From contig CAKSFP010000025.1 of assembly GCA_934454585.1 (NCBI GenBank), positions 1 to 39,240 on the forward strand: a stretch of 39,240 nt of DNA, given 5' to 3'. A program made the position numbers and the translations under genes. Shown here piece by piece: positions 23,438 to 32,036 of the stretch. Source of the stretch: an uncultured Clostridia bacterium (GTDB lineage Bacteria; Bacillota; Clostridia; UMGS1810). A model generated the notes under the pieces. That model was not told the DNA's origin. It did no database searches and worked only from the letters and a program-made list of their open reading frames with translations. Each line of letters starts with the position of its first letter. Position 1 is the first letter of the stretch.

Positions 23438-24748
23438 TTAATTGTCAAATCCCTTGTATATAGCGTTGAGAGCCGCCTCATAGTCGCCCTCGTCCACGCC
23501 GATGATGATGTTGAGCTCACTGGAGCCCTGGTCTATCATACGGATGTTTATGCCTGCCTCGGATATTGCCGAGAACACCTTTGCCGCAGTACCTTTCGCC
23601 TTGACCATACCTCTGCCGACAATGGCAATAAGCGCAAGTCCGTCCTCTATCATGACGCTGTCCGCATGCACCGACTTGAACAAATCGGCAGTGATTTCGT
23701 CGCGGATTTTGTCTATCTGATCCGTTGCCACAACAACCGTCATTGTGTCGATGCCGGACGGGAAGTGTTCAAAAGAAACTTTGTGCTTTTCGAGCACCTC
23801 GAGAACCCTTCTGCCGACGCCGAGTTCTGCGTTCATCATGTCTTTTTCTATAGAGATGGTGGAAAAACCGACCTTGCCTGCAACGCCGGTTATAACACCG
23901 TTGATTTCGTCAGTTGACGGCACAATCATCGTCCCCTTGTCAGTTGGAATATTTGTGTTCCTGATGTTGATCGGTATGCACGCTTCGCGCACGGGGAAAA
24001 TCGCGTCCTCATGCATTACCGTTGCACCCATATACGAAAGCTCGCGCAGCTCTTTGTATGTGATGGTCTCAATAACTTTCGGATTCTCCACACAGCGCGG
24101 ATCTGCCATGAGCATGCCTGACACATCCGTCCAGTTTTCATAAATTGACGCACACAGTGCGCGCGCAACTATGGAACCCGTTATGTCGGATCCGCCGCGT
24201 GAAAATGTTTTTATTGTTCCGTTGGGCATAGAACCATAGAATCCGGGAATAACCGCCCTCTCATGCTGAGAGAGGATTTCATCCAGAGTCTCATAGGTCT
24301 TTGCCGAATCGAGACTTCCGGCATCGTCAAAGAATATACCGGACTCAGCATCCACAAAATCATAGCCGAGATAGTTTGCCAGAATCATGGCGTTAAGATA
24401 CTCTCCGCGGCTTGCGATATAGTCCCTGCCGGCGTGGTGCTCAATTGCCATCTTTATGCGTTCAAACTCGGACGAAAGCGAAAAATCCAGCCTCAGATCG
24501 GATATTATCTGATTATACCTAACCTCTATTCTGCCGAACATCTCGTCAATACTCTTTTTCTCGCGTACAAGTTTGTAGCACTCATAGAGCATATCTGTGA
24601 CCTTGATGTCGTCCCCGTTTCGCTTTCCCGGCGCTGACGCCACCACATAGCGGCGCGTTTCATCCGCTTTAACAATCTCGGCAACTTTTCTGAACTGTGT
24701 TGAATCGGCGAGTGAACTGCCGCCGAATTTTATCACCTTTACATCCAT
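23438..24748 (-). CDS. Aspartate kinase
   Basis: 436 aa. The amino-acid kinase domain starts VKVIKFGGSSLADSTQF (K-F-G-G-S nucleotide motif), with TFSRGGSDITGSIVARAL near residue 185 and YKELRELSYMGATVMHEDAI. Two ACT domains follow in the C-terminal 140 residues (GKVGFSTISIEKDMMNAELG; ALIAIVGRGM), which usually bind lysine or threonine. It makes aspartyl phosphate, the first step toward diaminopimelate, lysine, threonine and methionine. Placement between dapA and lysA and behind a lysine riboswitch points to a lysine-specific role (LysC-like). It starts 3 nt after the dapA stop. Confidence 0.95.
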   Translation of the reverse strand: MDVKVIKFGGSSLADSTQFRKVAEIVKADETRRYVVASAPGKRNGDDIKVTDMLYECYKLVREKKSIDEMFGRIEVRYNQIISDLRLDFSLSSEFERIKMAIEHHAGRDYIASRGEYLNAMILANYLGYDFVDAESGIFFDDAGSLDSAKTYETLDEILSQHERAVIPGFYGSMPNGTIKTFSRGGSDITGSIVARALCASIYENWTDVSGMLMADPRCVENPKVIETITYKELRELSYMGATVMHEDAIFPVREACIPINIRNTNIPTDKGTMIVPSTDEINGVITGVAGKVGFSTISIEKDMMNAELGVGRRVLEVLEKHKVSFEHFPSGIDTMTVVVATDQIDKIRDEITADLFKSVHADSVMIEDGLALIAIVGRGMVKAKGTAAKVFSAISEAGINIRMIDQGSSELNIIIGVDEGDYEAALNAIYKGFDN

Positions 24749-24751
24749 TAC

Positions 24752-25648
24752 TTAATTCTCCTTTATGTCAATTCCCTGTTTTTTCATCTCTGCAAAAAGC
24801 ACCCTCCTGTGAGCCTCCTCCATCGGGGTAAGCGGCAGTCTGAGATAATCCTCACCGTAACCCATGGCAGACATCGCTGCCTTTACCGGGATGGGATTAA
24901 CCTCGGAGAAAAGCGCCTTTATCAGCGGCAGATACTTAAGCTGCAGCTTGAGGCTCCCCGACACATCTCCCGAGAAGAATCTGTCGCAGATCTCGACAGT
25001 CTCTTTCGGCATCACATTTGACAGCACGGAGATGACTCCTTTGCCGCCGAGCGCCATAATCGGCACAATCTGATCGTCGTTGCCCGAATATATATCCATT
25101 TTTCCCTCAACCAATGATGCAATCTCGGCAATCTGCGAAATGTTGCCGCTCGCTTCCTTGATGCCGCAGATGTTTGGATGCTCCGCCAATCGTGCGCAGG
25201 TTTGCGGCGCAATGTTTACGCCGGTTCTTGAGGGTACATTATATAATATGATAGGTTTGTCGCTTGCGTCCGCAATTACATTAAACATTGTCTCCAGTCC
25301 GCCCTGGGTGGCTTTGTTGTAATAAGGCGTAACTACAAGCATGGCGTCTGCCCCGGCGCGACAGGCAAACTTGGTAAGCTCTATTGCATATGCGGTGTCG
25401 TTGCTGCCGGTGCCGGCAATTACGGGTATTCTGCCGTTTACCCGATTGACAACAAATTCTATCGCTTCTTTGTGCTCCGCGTCGGTAAGGGTGGAACCCT
25501 CCCCGGTTGTTCCGCAGACAACTATAGCGTTTATGCCTTCGGCAAGCTGCCAATCAACCAATTTGCCAAAACTCTCATAATCGACTCCGTTTTCACCAAG
25601 CGGCGTAACAATCGCCGTTGCGGCTCCGGTAAATACAGTGTTTTTCAT
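24752..25648 (-). CDS. dapA: 4-Hydroxy-tetrahydrodipicolinate synthase
   Basis: 298 aa from the ATG at 25648. Longer frames run into the riboswitch terminator, and GGAG lies 10 nt before this ATG. Seen are GTTGEGSTLT (46-55), the catalytic YNVPSRTG (Tyr136) and the Schiff-base Lys164 in GIKEASGNI. It condenses pyruvate with aspartate semialdehyde in the first committed step of the diaminopimelate branch. First gene of the lysine operon, directly behind the riboswitch terminator. Confidence 0.96.
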   Translation of the reverse strand: MKNTVFTGAATAIVTPLGENGVDYESFGKLVDWQLAEGINAIVVCGTTGEGSTLTDAEHKEAIEFVVNRVNGRIPVIAGTGSNDTAYAIELTKFACRAGADAMLVVTPYYNKATQGGLETMFNVIADASDKPIILYNVPSRTGVNIAPQTCARLAEHPNICGIKEASGNISQIAEIASLVEGKMDIYSGNDDQIVPIMALGGKGVISVLSNVMPKETVEICDRFFSGDVSGSLKLQLKYLPLIKALFSEVNPIPVKAAMSAMGYGEDYLRLPLTPMEEAHRRVLFAEMKKQGIDIKEN

Positions 25649-25690
25649 ATTAAACATTCTCCAATCCGTATTATTTTTTCCGCGACAACC

Positions 25691-25725
25691 GTCAAAAAAA
25701 AGAGACAGCCGCGCGGCTATCTCCA
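25691..25725 (-). terminator. Expression-platform terminator of the lysine riboswitch
   Basis: On the minus strand GAGATAGCC GCGC GGCTGTCTC forms a 9-bp stem followed by eight T. It sits between the riboswitch aptamer and dapA, as expected for termination when lysine is high. Confidence 0.88.
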
Positions 25726-25750
25726 ATGTAGACTAAGTGTCCGTTGTGAC

Positions 25751-25938
25751 AAGATAGCTCTCCGCATAAAAAGCGACAGCAGGACAAATCTTATTTTGTA
25801 CTGCCAGGACAACCCCGTGCATGGGCCGCCTTCGGCATCTGCTCCTTTCCATACTGCAACGCTTCGCCAAAGCTTCCGACAACAGGCACGCCCATCGCCG
25901 CACAGCAGGTACTGATAGCACAATGCGCCTCTATCATT
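25751..25938 (-). ncRNA. Lysine riboswitch (L box)
   Basis: Reading the minus strand: GATAGAGGCGCATTGTGCTA at the 5' side, GGAAAGGAGCAGATGCCGAAGG in the middle region (AAGGAGCAGATGCCGAAGG), GGTTGTCCTGGCAGTAC, and the closing GGAGAGCTATC that pairs with GATAG at the 5' end. These are the conserved blocks of the L-box aptamer (P1 stem, GCCGAAG and GGAGAGCTA motifs). It controls the dapA-aspartate kinase-lysA operon through the terminator at 25691-25725. Confidence 0.92.
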
Positions 25939-25949
25939 TCCATGGCACG

Positions 25950-25978
25950 ATTATATCACCAAATGCCCCGTTTGTCAA
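25950..25978 (-). promoter_or_regulatory. Promoter of the lysine operon
   Basis: On the minus strand TTGACA (25978-25973), 17-nt spacer, TATAAT (25955-25950): a perfect sigma-A promoter about 12 nt before the riboswitch. Confidence 0.92.
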
Positions 25979-26084
25979 TCGCCGTGTATAAATTTGTAGA
26001 AAGTGCATACTATTTTTGCCCTCAATGCACTCTTTTTGAATATGCTGTTACTTTCATATTGCATAAACACAATTTTTATACAAC

Positions 26085-26105
26085 TATTTATGCAGTCAGT
26101 GCATA
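26085..26105. promoter_or_regulatory. Candidate ArgR operator upstream of argC
   Basis: TTTATGCA GTCAG TGCATAAA is a perfect 8-bp inverted repeat, similar in size and AT content to ARG boxes. Related half-sites TGCATAAA (near 26060) and TATGCAAC (near 26143) are nearby. It is about 70 nt upstream of the promoter, so any repression would need ArgR oligomers binding several sites. Confidence 0.45.
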
Positions 26106-26174
26106 AAATCGGACAAATAGGCAGGCATCGGACTTCAAAACTGTATGCAACATCTATAATATTGAATATGCCCC

Positions 26175-26203
26175 TTGATTTTTATGAAATATAGTTGTAT
26201 AAT
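26175..26203 (+). promoter_or_regulatory. Promoter of the arg operon
   Basis: TTGATT (26175-26180), 17-nt spacer, TATAAT (26198-26203). It lies 60 nt before argC. Confidence 0.85.
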
Positions 26204-26262
26204 ATACGGTATAAAATAATCACTTGACAAAAAATTATGCACGGCAGACAAGGGGGATTAAC

Positions 26263-27195
26263 ATGACAAAGGTATTTATAGACGGCAGTGCAGGCACCAC
26301 GGGACTGCGCATCAGAGACAGACTGGCGGCAAGAGCCGACATTGAGCTGCTGGCGATAGACGACAGTCTGCGCAAGGACCCGTCGGCAAAAGCCGATATG
26401 CTGAAAAAATGTGATGTAGCGTTCCTGTGTCTGCCCGATGACGCGGCACGCGAGACCGTTGCCCTCGCCAAGGACAGCAGTGCGGTGATCATCGACACAT
26501 CCACCGCGCACAGAACTGAGCCTGATTGGGCATACGGCTTTCCGGAGCTCTCGGCGGCGCATGAGGAAAAAATCCGCAATTCAAAGCGCATAGCTGTGCC
26601 CGGATGCCACGCAAGCGGTTTTGTGGCGCTGGTGTATCCGCTCGTTGAGAGCGGCATTCTGCCCAAGGACGCATTGCTCACCTGTCATTCACTCACAGGC
26701 TACAGCGGCGGCGGCAAAAAGATGATTGCCGATTACGAGGCGGACGAAAGGAGTTCCCTGCTCGACTCGCCGCGGCAGTACGGTATAGCGCAGAGCCACA
26801 AACACCTGAAAGAGATGAAAGCGATAACGGGCATCGACACCGCGCCGCTGTTCTCGCCCATTGTGGCATCATACTACAGCGGAATGGAAGTCACCGTGCC
26901 GATTTTTGCATCTCAGCTGAACAGCGGATTCACGGCAGCAGACATCAAAAAGGTATACGGCGAAAAATATTGCTCGGACATAGTGAGGTATGAACCAAAG
27001 AGTGACGAGGGCGGATTTCTCGCCGCAAACGCACTCTCCGGCAAGGACAGCATGGAGATAGCCATCTTTGGCAACGACGAAAGAATACTGCTGACAGCAA
27101 GATTCGACAACCTGGGCAAAGGTGCGTCCGGTGCGGCAATCGAATGCATGAACATAGTAACGGGAAACGAAAAGACAAAAGGACTTAATATATAA
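26263..27195 (+). CDS. argC: N-acetyl-gamma-glutamyl-phosphate reductase (short type)
   Basis: 310 aa from ATG 26263, which follows AAGGGGG with good spacing. The NAD(P) motif is FIDGSAGTTGLRI (5-17), and the catalytic cysteine is in VPGCHASGF. The length of about 310 and the GxxGTTG motif mark the short (type 2) ArgC. It reduces N-acetylglutamyl phosphate to the semialdehyde in ornithine synthesis. First gene of argC-argJ-argB-argD, 13 nt ahead of argJ. Confidence 0.95.
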   Translation: MTKVFIDGSAGTTGLRIRDRLAARADIELLAIDDSLRKDPSAKADMLKKCDVAFLCLPDDAARETVALAKDSSAVIIDTSTAHRTEPDWAYGFPELSAAHEEKIRNSKRIAVPGCHASGFVALVYPLVESGILPKDALLTCHSLTGYSGGGKKMIADYEADERSSLLDSPRQYGIAQSHKHLKEMKAITGIDTAPLFSPIVASYYSGMEVTVPIFASQLNSGFTAADIKKVYGEKYCSDIVRYEPKSDEGGFLAANALSGKDSMEIAIFGNDERILLTARFDNLGKGASGAAIECMNIVTGNEKTKGLNI

Positions 27196-27208
27196 GGGGC
27201 GACAGACA

Positions 27209-28423
27209 ATGATAAAAACCATATCGGGCGGCGTGTGCGCCGCAAAGGGATTCAAGGCAAACGGAGTGCACTGCGGCATCCGCAAAAACAGGGAAAAGAG
27301 GGACCTGGCACTCATAGTGAGCAATTGCAGAGCTGCAGCGGCGGCGGTTTACACAACCAACCTTGTGTACGGCGCCCCCATAAAAGTGACGAGAAAACAC
27401 ATAGCCGACGGCTACGCACAGGCTATGATATGCAACAGCGGCAACGCCAACACCTGCAATGCAAACGGGGTGGAGATTGCCGACAAGATGAGCGAACTGA
27501 CCGCGGCAAAACTCGGCATAAGCAGTGACGACATCATAGTCGCATCGACGGGTGTCATTGGTCAGCCGCTCGACATAACGCCCATCGCAAACGGCATGGA
27601 CGCCCTGGCGGACGGTCTGGGCGACCACAGCGAATACGCCGCGGAGGCGATAATGACCACGGATACAAAGAAGAAAGAGATTGCAGTGACATTCGACATC
27701 GGCGGTGTTACCTGCACCATGGGCGGCATAGCCAAGGGTTCGGGCATGATTCACCCCAACATGGCGACAATGCTGGTGTTCATCACCACAGACTGTGCCA
27801 TAAACCCGTCAATGCTGCAAAAGGCAGTGAGCACAGACATTGCGGACACATTCAACATGGTGAGCATAGACGGCGACACATCCACCAACGACATGGTGAG
27901 CATCATGGCAAACGGCATGGCCGGCAATGCGCCGATAGAGACGGACGGCGCAGATTTCGACGAATTTATGAAAGCATTCAACACGGTGTGCACCCACCTG
28001 TGCAGATGCATAGCCGGCGACGGCGAGGGTGCGTCAAAGCTGCTTGAATGTGTGGTGACGGGTGCAAGCGACCTTGCGTGCGCAAAGACGGTTGCAAAAT
28101 CGGTTATCTGCTCATCTCTCGTCAAGGCGGCAATGTTCGGATCCGACGCGAACTGGGGCAGAGTGCTCTGCGCCATAGGTTACAGCGGCGCAGCTGTCGA
28201 TGTGGACAAGATTGATGTGTCATTCAAATCGGCGGCTGGCGAAATTGCGGTTTGCAAAAACGGCGCCGGAATAGATTTTTCGGAGGAAAAGGCAAAGGAA
28301 ATACTCCTTTGCGACGAGATAAACATCATGATAGAGCTTAATTCGGGCTCTGCGTGCTCCAAGGCATGGGGATGTGACCTGACATACGATTATGTTAGGA
28401 TAAACGGCGACTACCGTACCTGA
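27209..28423 (+). CDS. argJ: Bifunctional ornithine acetyltransferase / N-acetylglutamate synthase
   Basis: 404 aa. It begins with the ArgJ pattern GGVCAAKGFKANGVHCGIR and has the self-cleavage site GSGMIHPNMATML, cut between A186 and T187 to give alpha and beta chains with T187 as nucleophile. NWGRVLCAIGYSG and DLTYDYVRINGDYRT at the end are also family marks. It transfers acetyl from acetylornithine to glutamate, making the pathway cyclic. Whether it also uses acetyl-CoA cannot be told. Confidence 0.97.
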   Translation: MIKTISGGVCAAKGFKANGVHCGIRKNREKRDLALIVSNCRAAAAAVYTTNLVYGAPIKVTRKHIADGYAQAMICNSGNANTCNANGVEIADKMSELTAAKLGISSDDIIVASTGVIGQPLDITPIANGMDALADGLGDHSEYAAEAIMTTDTKKKEIAVTFDIGGVTCTMGGIAKGSGMIHPNMATMLVFITTDCAINPSMLQKAVSTDIADTFNMVSIDGDTSTNDMVSIMANGMAGNAPIETDGADFDEFMKAFNTVCTHLCRCIAGDGEGASKLLECVVTGASDLACAKTVAKSVICSSLVKAAMFGSDANWGRVLCAIGYSGAAVDVDKIDVSFKSAAGEIAVCKNGAGIDFSEEKAKEILLCDEINIMIELNSGSACSKAWGCDLTYDYVRINGDYRT

Positions 28424-28424
28424 T

Positions 28425-28527
28425 GAGAGCACAAAAAAGGAACGCCTCACATTTTGCACACCTTTTTTGCACTCTCATAAAGCCATATTAAAAGGCGCAC
28501 CCAATGCACACCTTTTTGCACTCTCAC
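28425..28527. repeat. argJ-argB intergenic region with competing hairpin arms
   Basis: The arm GAGAGCACAAAAAAGG (28425-28440) can pair with CCTTTTTTGCACTCTC (28461-28476) or with a second copy CCTTTTTGCACTCTC (about 28511-28525). The direct repeat GCACACCTTTTTTGCACTCT occurs near 28456 and, one T shorter, at 28506. Alternative folds could attenuate transcription into argB. No gene is seen between 28424 and 28723. Confidence 0.55.
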
Positions 28528-28532
28528 ACCAA

Positions 28533-28679
28533 TGTAGGGGCGACCCTGTGTGGTCGCCCGTTGCCTGTTGATAAGTGTCGGTTTGTGCACCGTCTCGTGT
28601 GGGTATATTTTATTTTGGCTCGCTCTACAGCTGTGCAGCAGCGCAGAACTCGCTCACACAAAATAAAATATACCCACAC
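28533..28679. repeat. Two hairpin elements between argJ and argB
   Basis: The first, GTAGGGGCGACC ... GGTCGCCCG (28533-28560), is related to the unit at 21582. The second is a perfect 21-bp stem (28597-28617 with 28659-28679, GTGTGGGTATATTTTATTTT) closing a 41-nt loop with GCTCG and CTCGCT spaced exactly as in the hairpin at 20194-20269. Confidence 0.75.
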
Positions 28680-28723
28680 TCGACTTTGAGATAATTTTTA
28701 CTCACATAAAGGAGACAATAATC

Positions 28724-29578
28724 ATGGAACTTTCAAACGCTCAGCGGGCAAGCGTGCTTGTGCACGCCCTGCCCTACATACAAAAATACTATAACAAAAT
28801 CGTCGTTGTGAAATACGGCGGCAACGCAATGACGGACGAGAAATTGACCAAATCCGTCATGGGCGACATTGTGCTTATGTCGCTGATCGGCATAAAAGTC
28901 GTGCTGGTGCACGGCGGCGGTCCCGAGATAACCGATATGCTGTCGCGCCTGGGCAAAAAGACAGAGTTTGTGGACGGTCTGCGTGTCACGGACAAGGAAA
29001 CCGCCGATGTGGTTCAGATGGTGCTCGCCGGCAAGATAAACAAAAAACTCGTCAACCTGCTGCAAAATAAGGGCGGCACGGCAATGGGACTCTGCGGCGC
29101 AGACGGTCACCTCATCGAGGCAAAACAGCTTGACCCCAGACTCGGCTATGTGGGCGAGATAACAAAGATCAACCCGCAGCCGATACTCGACCTTCTGGAG
29201 AAAAACTACATCCCCGTAATCTCGACTGTCGGCTGTGATAACGACGGCAATGTGTACAATGTAAACGCCGACACCGCCGCCGCAAAAATTGCCGGTATGC
29301 TCGGCTCGGAGAGTCTCATATCCATGACGAACATCAGCGGAATACTGCGCGACAAGGACGACCCAACATCTCTGATACCAAAACTGACCGTGGCACAGGC
29401 TCAGCAGCTTACCGATGACGGCATAATAGCCGGCGGTATGATACCCAAAGTAGAGTGCTGCATAAACGCCATCAACTGGGGTGTGCGCAAGGTATTTGTC
29501 ATAGACGGCACCATAAAACACGCCATATTGATAGAGACTCTCACGGACGAGGGTATCGGCACAATGTTTGTTAAATAA
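28724..29578 (+). CDS. argB: Acetylglutamate kinase
   Basis: 284 aa. VVVKYGGNAMTD (27-38) and VLVHGGGPEITDML are the nucleotide and substrate loops of the amino-acid kinase fold; NVNADTAAAKIAGMLG and GGMIPKVECC are further ArgB marks. It phosphorylates N-acetylglutamate and in many bacteria is feedback-inhibited by arginine when an N-terminal helix is present; here the N-terminus SNAQRASVLVHALPYIQKYY contains such a helix. The start follows AAGGAG. Its stop overlaps the first in-frame ATG of argD. Confidence 0.97.
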   Translation: MELSNAQRASVLVHALPYIQKYYNKIVVVKYGGNAMTDEKLTKSVMGDIVLMSLIGIKVVLVHGGGPEITDMLSRLGKKTEFVDGLRVTDKETADVVQMVLAGKINKKLVNLLQNKGGTAMGLCGADGHLIEAKQLDPRLGYVGEITKINPQPILDLLEKNYIPVISTVGCDNDGNVYNVNADTAAAKIAGMLGSESLISMTNISGILRDKDDPTSLIPKLTVAQAQQLTDDGIIAGGMIPKVECCINAINWGVRKVFVIDGTIKHAILIETLTDEGIGTMFVK

Positions 29579-29592
29579 TGGAGGACACAATC

Positions 29593-30753
29593 ATGGACAC
29601 AAAACAGCTTGACAGCGAATACATCGCCCACACCTACGCAAGATTTCCCATAGAGATAGTGCGCGGCAAGGGCGAACTGGTATATGACGCCGACGGCAAG
29701 GAATACATCGACCTCGGCTCAGGCATAGCGGTAAATTCTTTCGGTCATGCAGACAAAGAATGGATTGCCGCCGTCACGGAGCAGATAAACAAATTCTCGC
29801 ACACATCCAACCTATACTACAGCGCACCGTGTGCAAAGCTTGCACAGATGCTCTGTGAGAGGACGGGAATGAAAAAGGTGTTCTTCTCCAACTCGGGTGC
29901 AGAGGCAAACGAATGTGCGATAAAAGCGGCTCGCGAATGGGCGGCACAGACCAAAGGCCCGGATTACAATACAATAATCACTCTGAAAAACAGCTTTCAC
30001 GGCAGAACGATAACCACCCTTGCCGCAACGGGTCAGGATGGATTTCACAAGAACTTTCTGCCGCTGACGGAAGGCTTTGCATATGCCGAGGCGAACAACA
30101 TCGATGACCTGAAGAAAGCCGTGTCGGAACACAAGTGTGCGGCGATAATGTTCGAGCTCGTCCAGGGCGAGGGCGGCGTGATGCCCCTCGATGCGGAATT
30201 TGTACAGGAAATGGCAGGCATAGCGAAGAAAGAAAATCTGCTTCTGATAGCAGACGAAGTGCAAACCGGCAACGGCAGGAGCGGCAAGCTCTATGCATAT
30301 ATGCACTACGGCATAACCCCGGACATAGTATCCACGGCAAAAGGACTCGCCGGGGGGCTGCCGATAGGCGCAACCATGCTTGGTGACAAGGTGCAGAATG
30401 TGTACACTCCGGGTATGCACGGCTCAACATTCGGCGGTAATCCGGTAAGCTGTGCGGCTGCGATAAGCATACTGTCGCGCATAGACGAAAAACTCCTTGC
30501 GGATGTGAGCGAAAAATCAAAATTCATCTTTGATTCGCTGTCGGAATGCGGCGGAATAAATGGCGTATCGGGACTCGGACTCATGATAGGCATAGAGACC
30601 GAAAAGGACGCAAAAGATGTGGTCGCAAAGTGCATGGAAAACGGCGTGCTTGTGATCACGGCAAAATCCAAAGTCCGTCTGTTACCGCCGCTTAATATTT
30701 CAAGCGAAAACCTGAAAAAAGCCGTCGAAGTGATAAAAGCGGCTTGCAGATAA
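29593..30753 (+). CDS. argD: Acetylornithine aminotransferase
   Basis: 386 aa from ATG 29593, chosen for GGAGG with 8-nt spacing rather than the ATG at 29578. A class III aminotransferase: FSNSGAEANECAIKAAR, KNSFHGRTITTLAATG, LLIADEVQTGNGRSGK, and the PLP lysine K250 in STAKGLAGGLPIGA. It converts N-acetylglutamate semialdehyde to N-acetylornithine and may also serve lysine synthesis as succinyl-DAP aminotransferase. Last gene of the arg operon; later steps (argF, argG, argH) are not in the window. Confidence 0.96.
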   Translation: MDTKQLDSEYIAHTYARFPIEIVRGKGELVYDADGKEYIDLGSGIAVNSFGHADKEWIAAVTEQINKFSHTSNLYYSAPCAKLAQMLCERTGMKKVFFSNSGAEANECAIKAAREWAAQTKGPDYNTIITLKNSFHGRTITTLAATGQDGFHKNFLPLTEGFAYAEANNIDDLKKAVSEHKCAAIMFELVQGEGGVMPLDAEFVQEMAGIAKKENLLLIADEVQTGNGRSGKLYAYMHYGITPDIVSTAKGLAGGLPIGATMLGDKVQNVYTPGMHGSTFGGNPVSCAAAISILSRIDEKLLADVSEKSKFIFDSLSECGGINGVSGLGLMIGIETEKDAKDVVAKCMENGVLVITAKSKVRLLPPLNISSENLKKAVEVIKAACR

Positions 30754-30755
30754 AA

Positions 30756-30878
30756 TTAAAAAAACAGTCTATCGGGTATTCGCACATTGGTGTTTGCATC
30801 AAATCCCATTTTTATCTTACTCAAGTTGACAGTTCCGTTAATCAAGAAACAATTTTTCACTTCGGAAATAAATTTCAT
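30756..30878 (-). CDS. Small ORF downstream of nagA, 40 aa, unknown
   Basis: The ATG at 30878 lies 2 nt after the nagA stop and has GAGGTG with 10-nt spacing. The peptide starts MKFISEVKNCFLINGTVNLS and ends IPDRLFF. It fills nearly all the 127 nt between nagA and argD and ends 2 nt from the argD stop. I do not recognise it. It may be a real small protein co-expressed with nagA, or the degraded end of a longer gene. Confidence 0.4.
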   Translation of the reverse strand: MKFISEVKNCFLINGTVNLSKIKMGFDANTNVRIPDRLFF

Positions 30879-30880
30879 GA

Positions 30881-32026
30881 TTAACGCACCTCGCTCTTAT
30901 ATACCTCACTGCCGCCGACAAATGTCTTAAAGATGTTCATATCCTCATCGGCAATGACGATATCGGCGCGCTTGCCAACGGAGAGAGAACCTCTTAACGA
31001 GTCCTCGCGAATCACCCTTGCCGGGGCGATTGACGCGGCATTGACCGCCTCGCGCAGAGATATGCCGCCATGTTCATGCAGATTTTTTACCGCGCGGTTA
31101 AGCGTGAGCACGCTGCCGGCAATGGTTCCGTCTGATAGCAGACAACTGTTGCCATGCACCGTCACTGCCTGACCGCCCAGGGTATATTCCCCGTCCGCCA
31201 TACCCCCGGCACGCATGCAATCTGTTATAAGCACAAGTTTTTTCCCCTTTGTGCGACAAAGCATCTTGAAAAGGCACGGATTCACATGATAACAATCTGC
31301 AATCAGCTCGCACGACACACCGTCATCCTCAAGTGCTGCGCCCACTATTCCCGGAGCACGGTGACTGAAAGCCGTCATGGCGTTGAAAAGATGTGTCACA
31401 TGGCTTGCGCCGCACACGAATGCAGACTCCGCAGTCTGAAAATCCGCCGCACTGTGCCCAATGGACACCGTCACACCCGATTCACGGCTCACTTTTTTAA
31501 CAAACTCCATGCCGCCGTCCACCTCGGGCGCAACGGTAACGAGTTTGATTTTGTCCCTGTTGTTCAGTATGAAATCCGCATCCGGCGGCAAAACATATTT
31601 TTCGTCCTGGGCGCCTTTTTTTAGAGGATTTATAAACGGGCCCTCGACATTGGCGCCCAGTATCTGCGCACCGCCTGTGTCGCGCCCGATCATCATGCCG
31701 ATGACATACAGCGCCTTGCGGATCATATCCGCATCAACCGTCATGGTCGTCGGGCACCAGGCAGTGACGCCGTTTGCGGTCAGTGCCGTGCTTATTTTTT
31801 TCAAGCCGTCCGCATCCGCATCGGACGCGTCACAGCCGACATAACCGTGGATGTGTATATCTATTAGTCCCGGCAAAATGTACTTATCCCCGACATCAGT
31901 CACATCGCATCCGTCGGGAACTTTCTTTCCGACGGCGGTTATTTTGCCGTTTCTTTCGTCAAAAACAACACAGCCTCCGTCAATCACGGCATCCTCGGTA
32001 ATCACTTTTCCGACAATCGCTCTCAT
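30881..32026 (-). CDS. nagA: N-acetylglucosamine-6-phosphate deacetylase
   Basis: 381 aa from the ATG at 32026, with GAGGTG 6 nt upstream. An amidohydrolase: YILPGLIDIHIHGYVGCDAS carries the first metal-site region; ANVEGPFINPLKKGAQ, VTVAPE, SIGHSAAD, HVTHLFNAMTAFSHRAPG and LVLITDCMRAGG are NagA blocks. It deacetylates GlcNAc-6-P to GlcN-6-P in the cytoplasm, feeding NagB. It follows nagB by 10 nt on the same transcript. Confidence 0.96.
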   Translation of the reverse strand: MRAIVGKVITEDAVIDGGCVVFDERNGKITAVGKKVPDGCDVTDVGDKYILPGLIDIHIHGYVGCDASDADADGLKKISTALTANGVTAWCPTTMTVDADMIRKALYVIGMMIGRDTGGAQILGANVEGPFINPLKKGAQDEKYVLPPDADFILNNRDKIKLVTVAPEVDGGMEFVKKVSRESGVTVSIGHSAADFQTAESAFVCGASHVTHLFNAMTAFSHRAPGIVGAALEDDGVSCELIADCYHVNPCLFKMLCRTKGKKLVLITDCMRAGGMADGEYTLGGQAVTVHGNSCLLSDGTIAGSVLTLNRAVKNLHEHGGISLREAVNAASIAPARVIREDSLRGSLSVGKRADIVIADEDMNIFKTFVGGSEVYKSEVR

Positions 32027-32036
32027 AGCACTCACC

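Noticed and set aside
25751..25938. T-box leader ahead of dapA
   Set aside because: There is no T-box AGGGTGGNACCGCG-like sequence; the conserved blocks are those of the lysine riboswitch.
28733..29590. Minus-strand open frame of 285 codons opposite argB
   Set aside because: argB is unmistakable on plus; the antisense frame is His/Val/Tyr-rich shadow sequence without a ribosome binding site.
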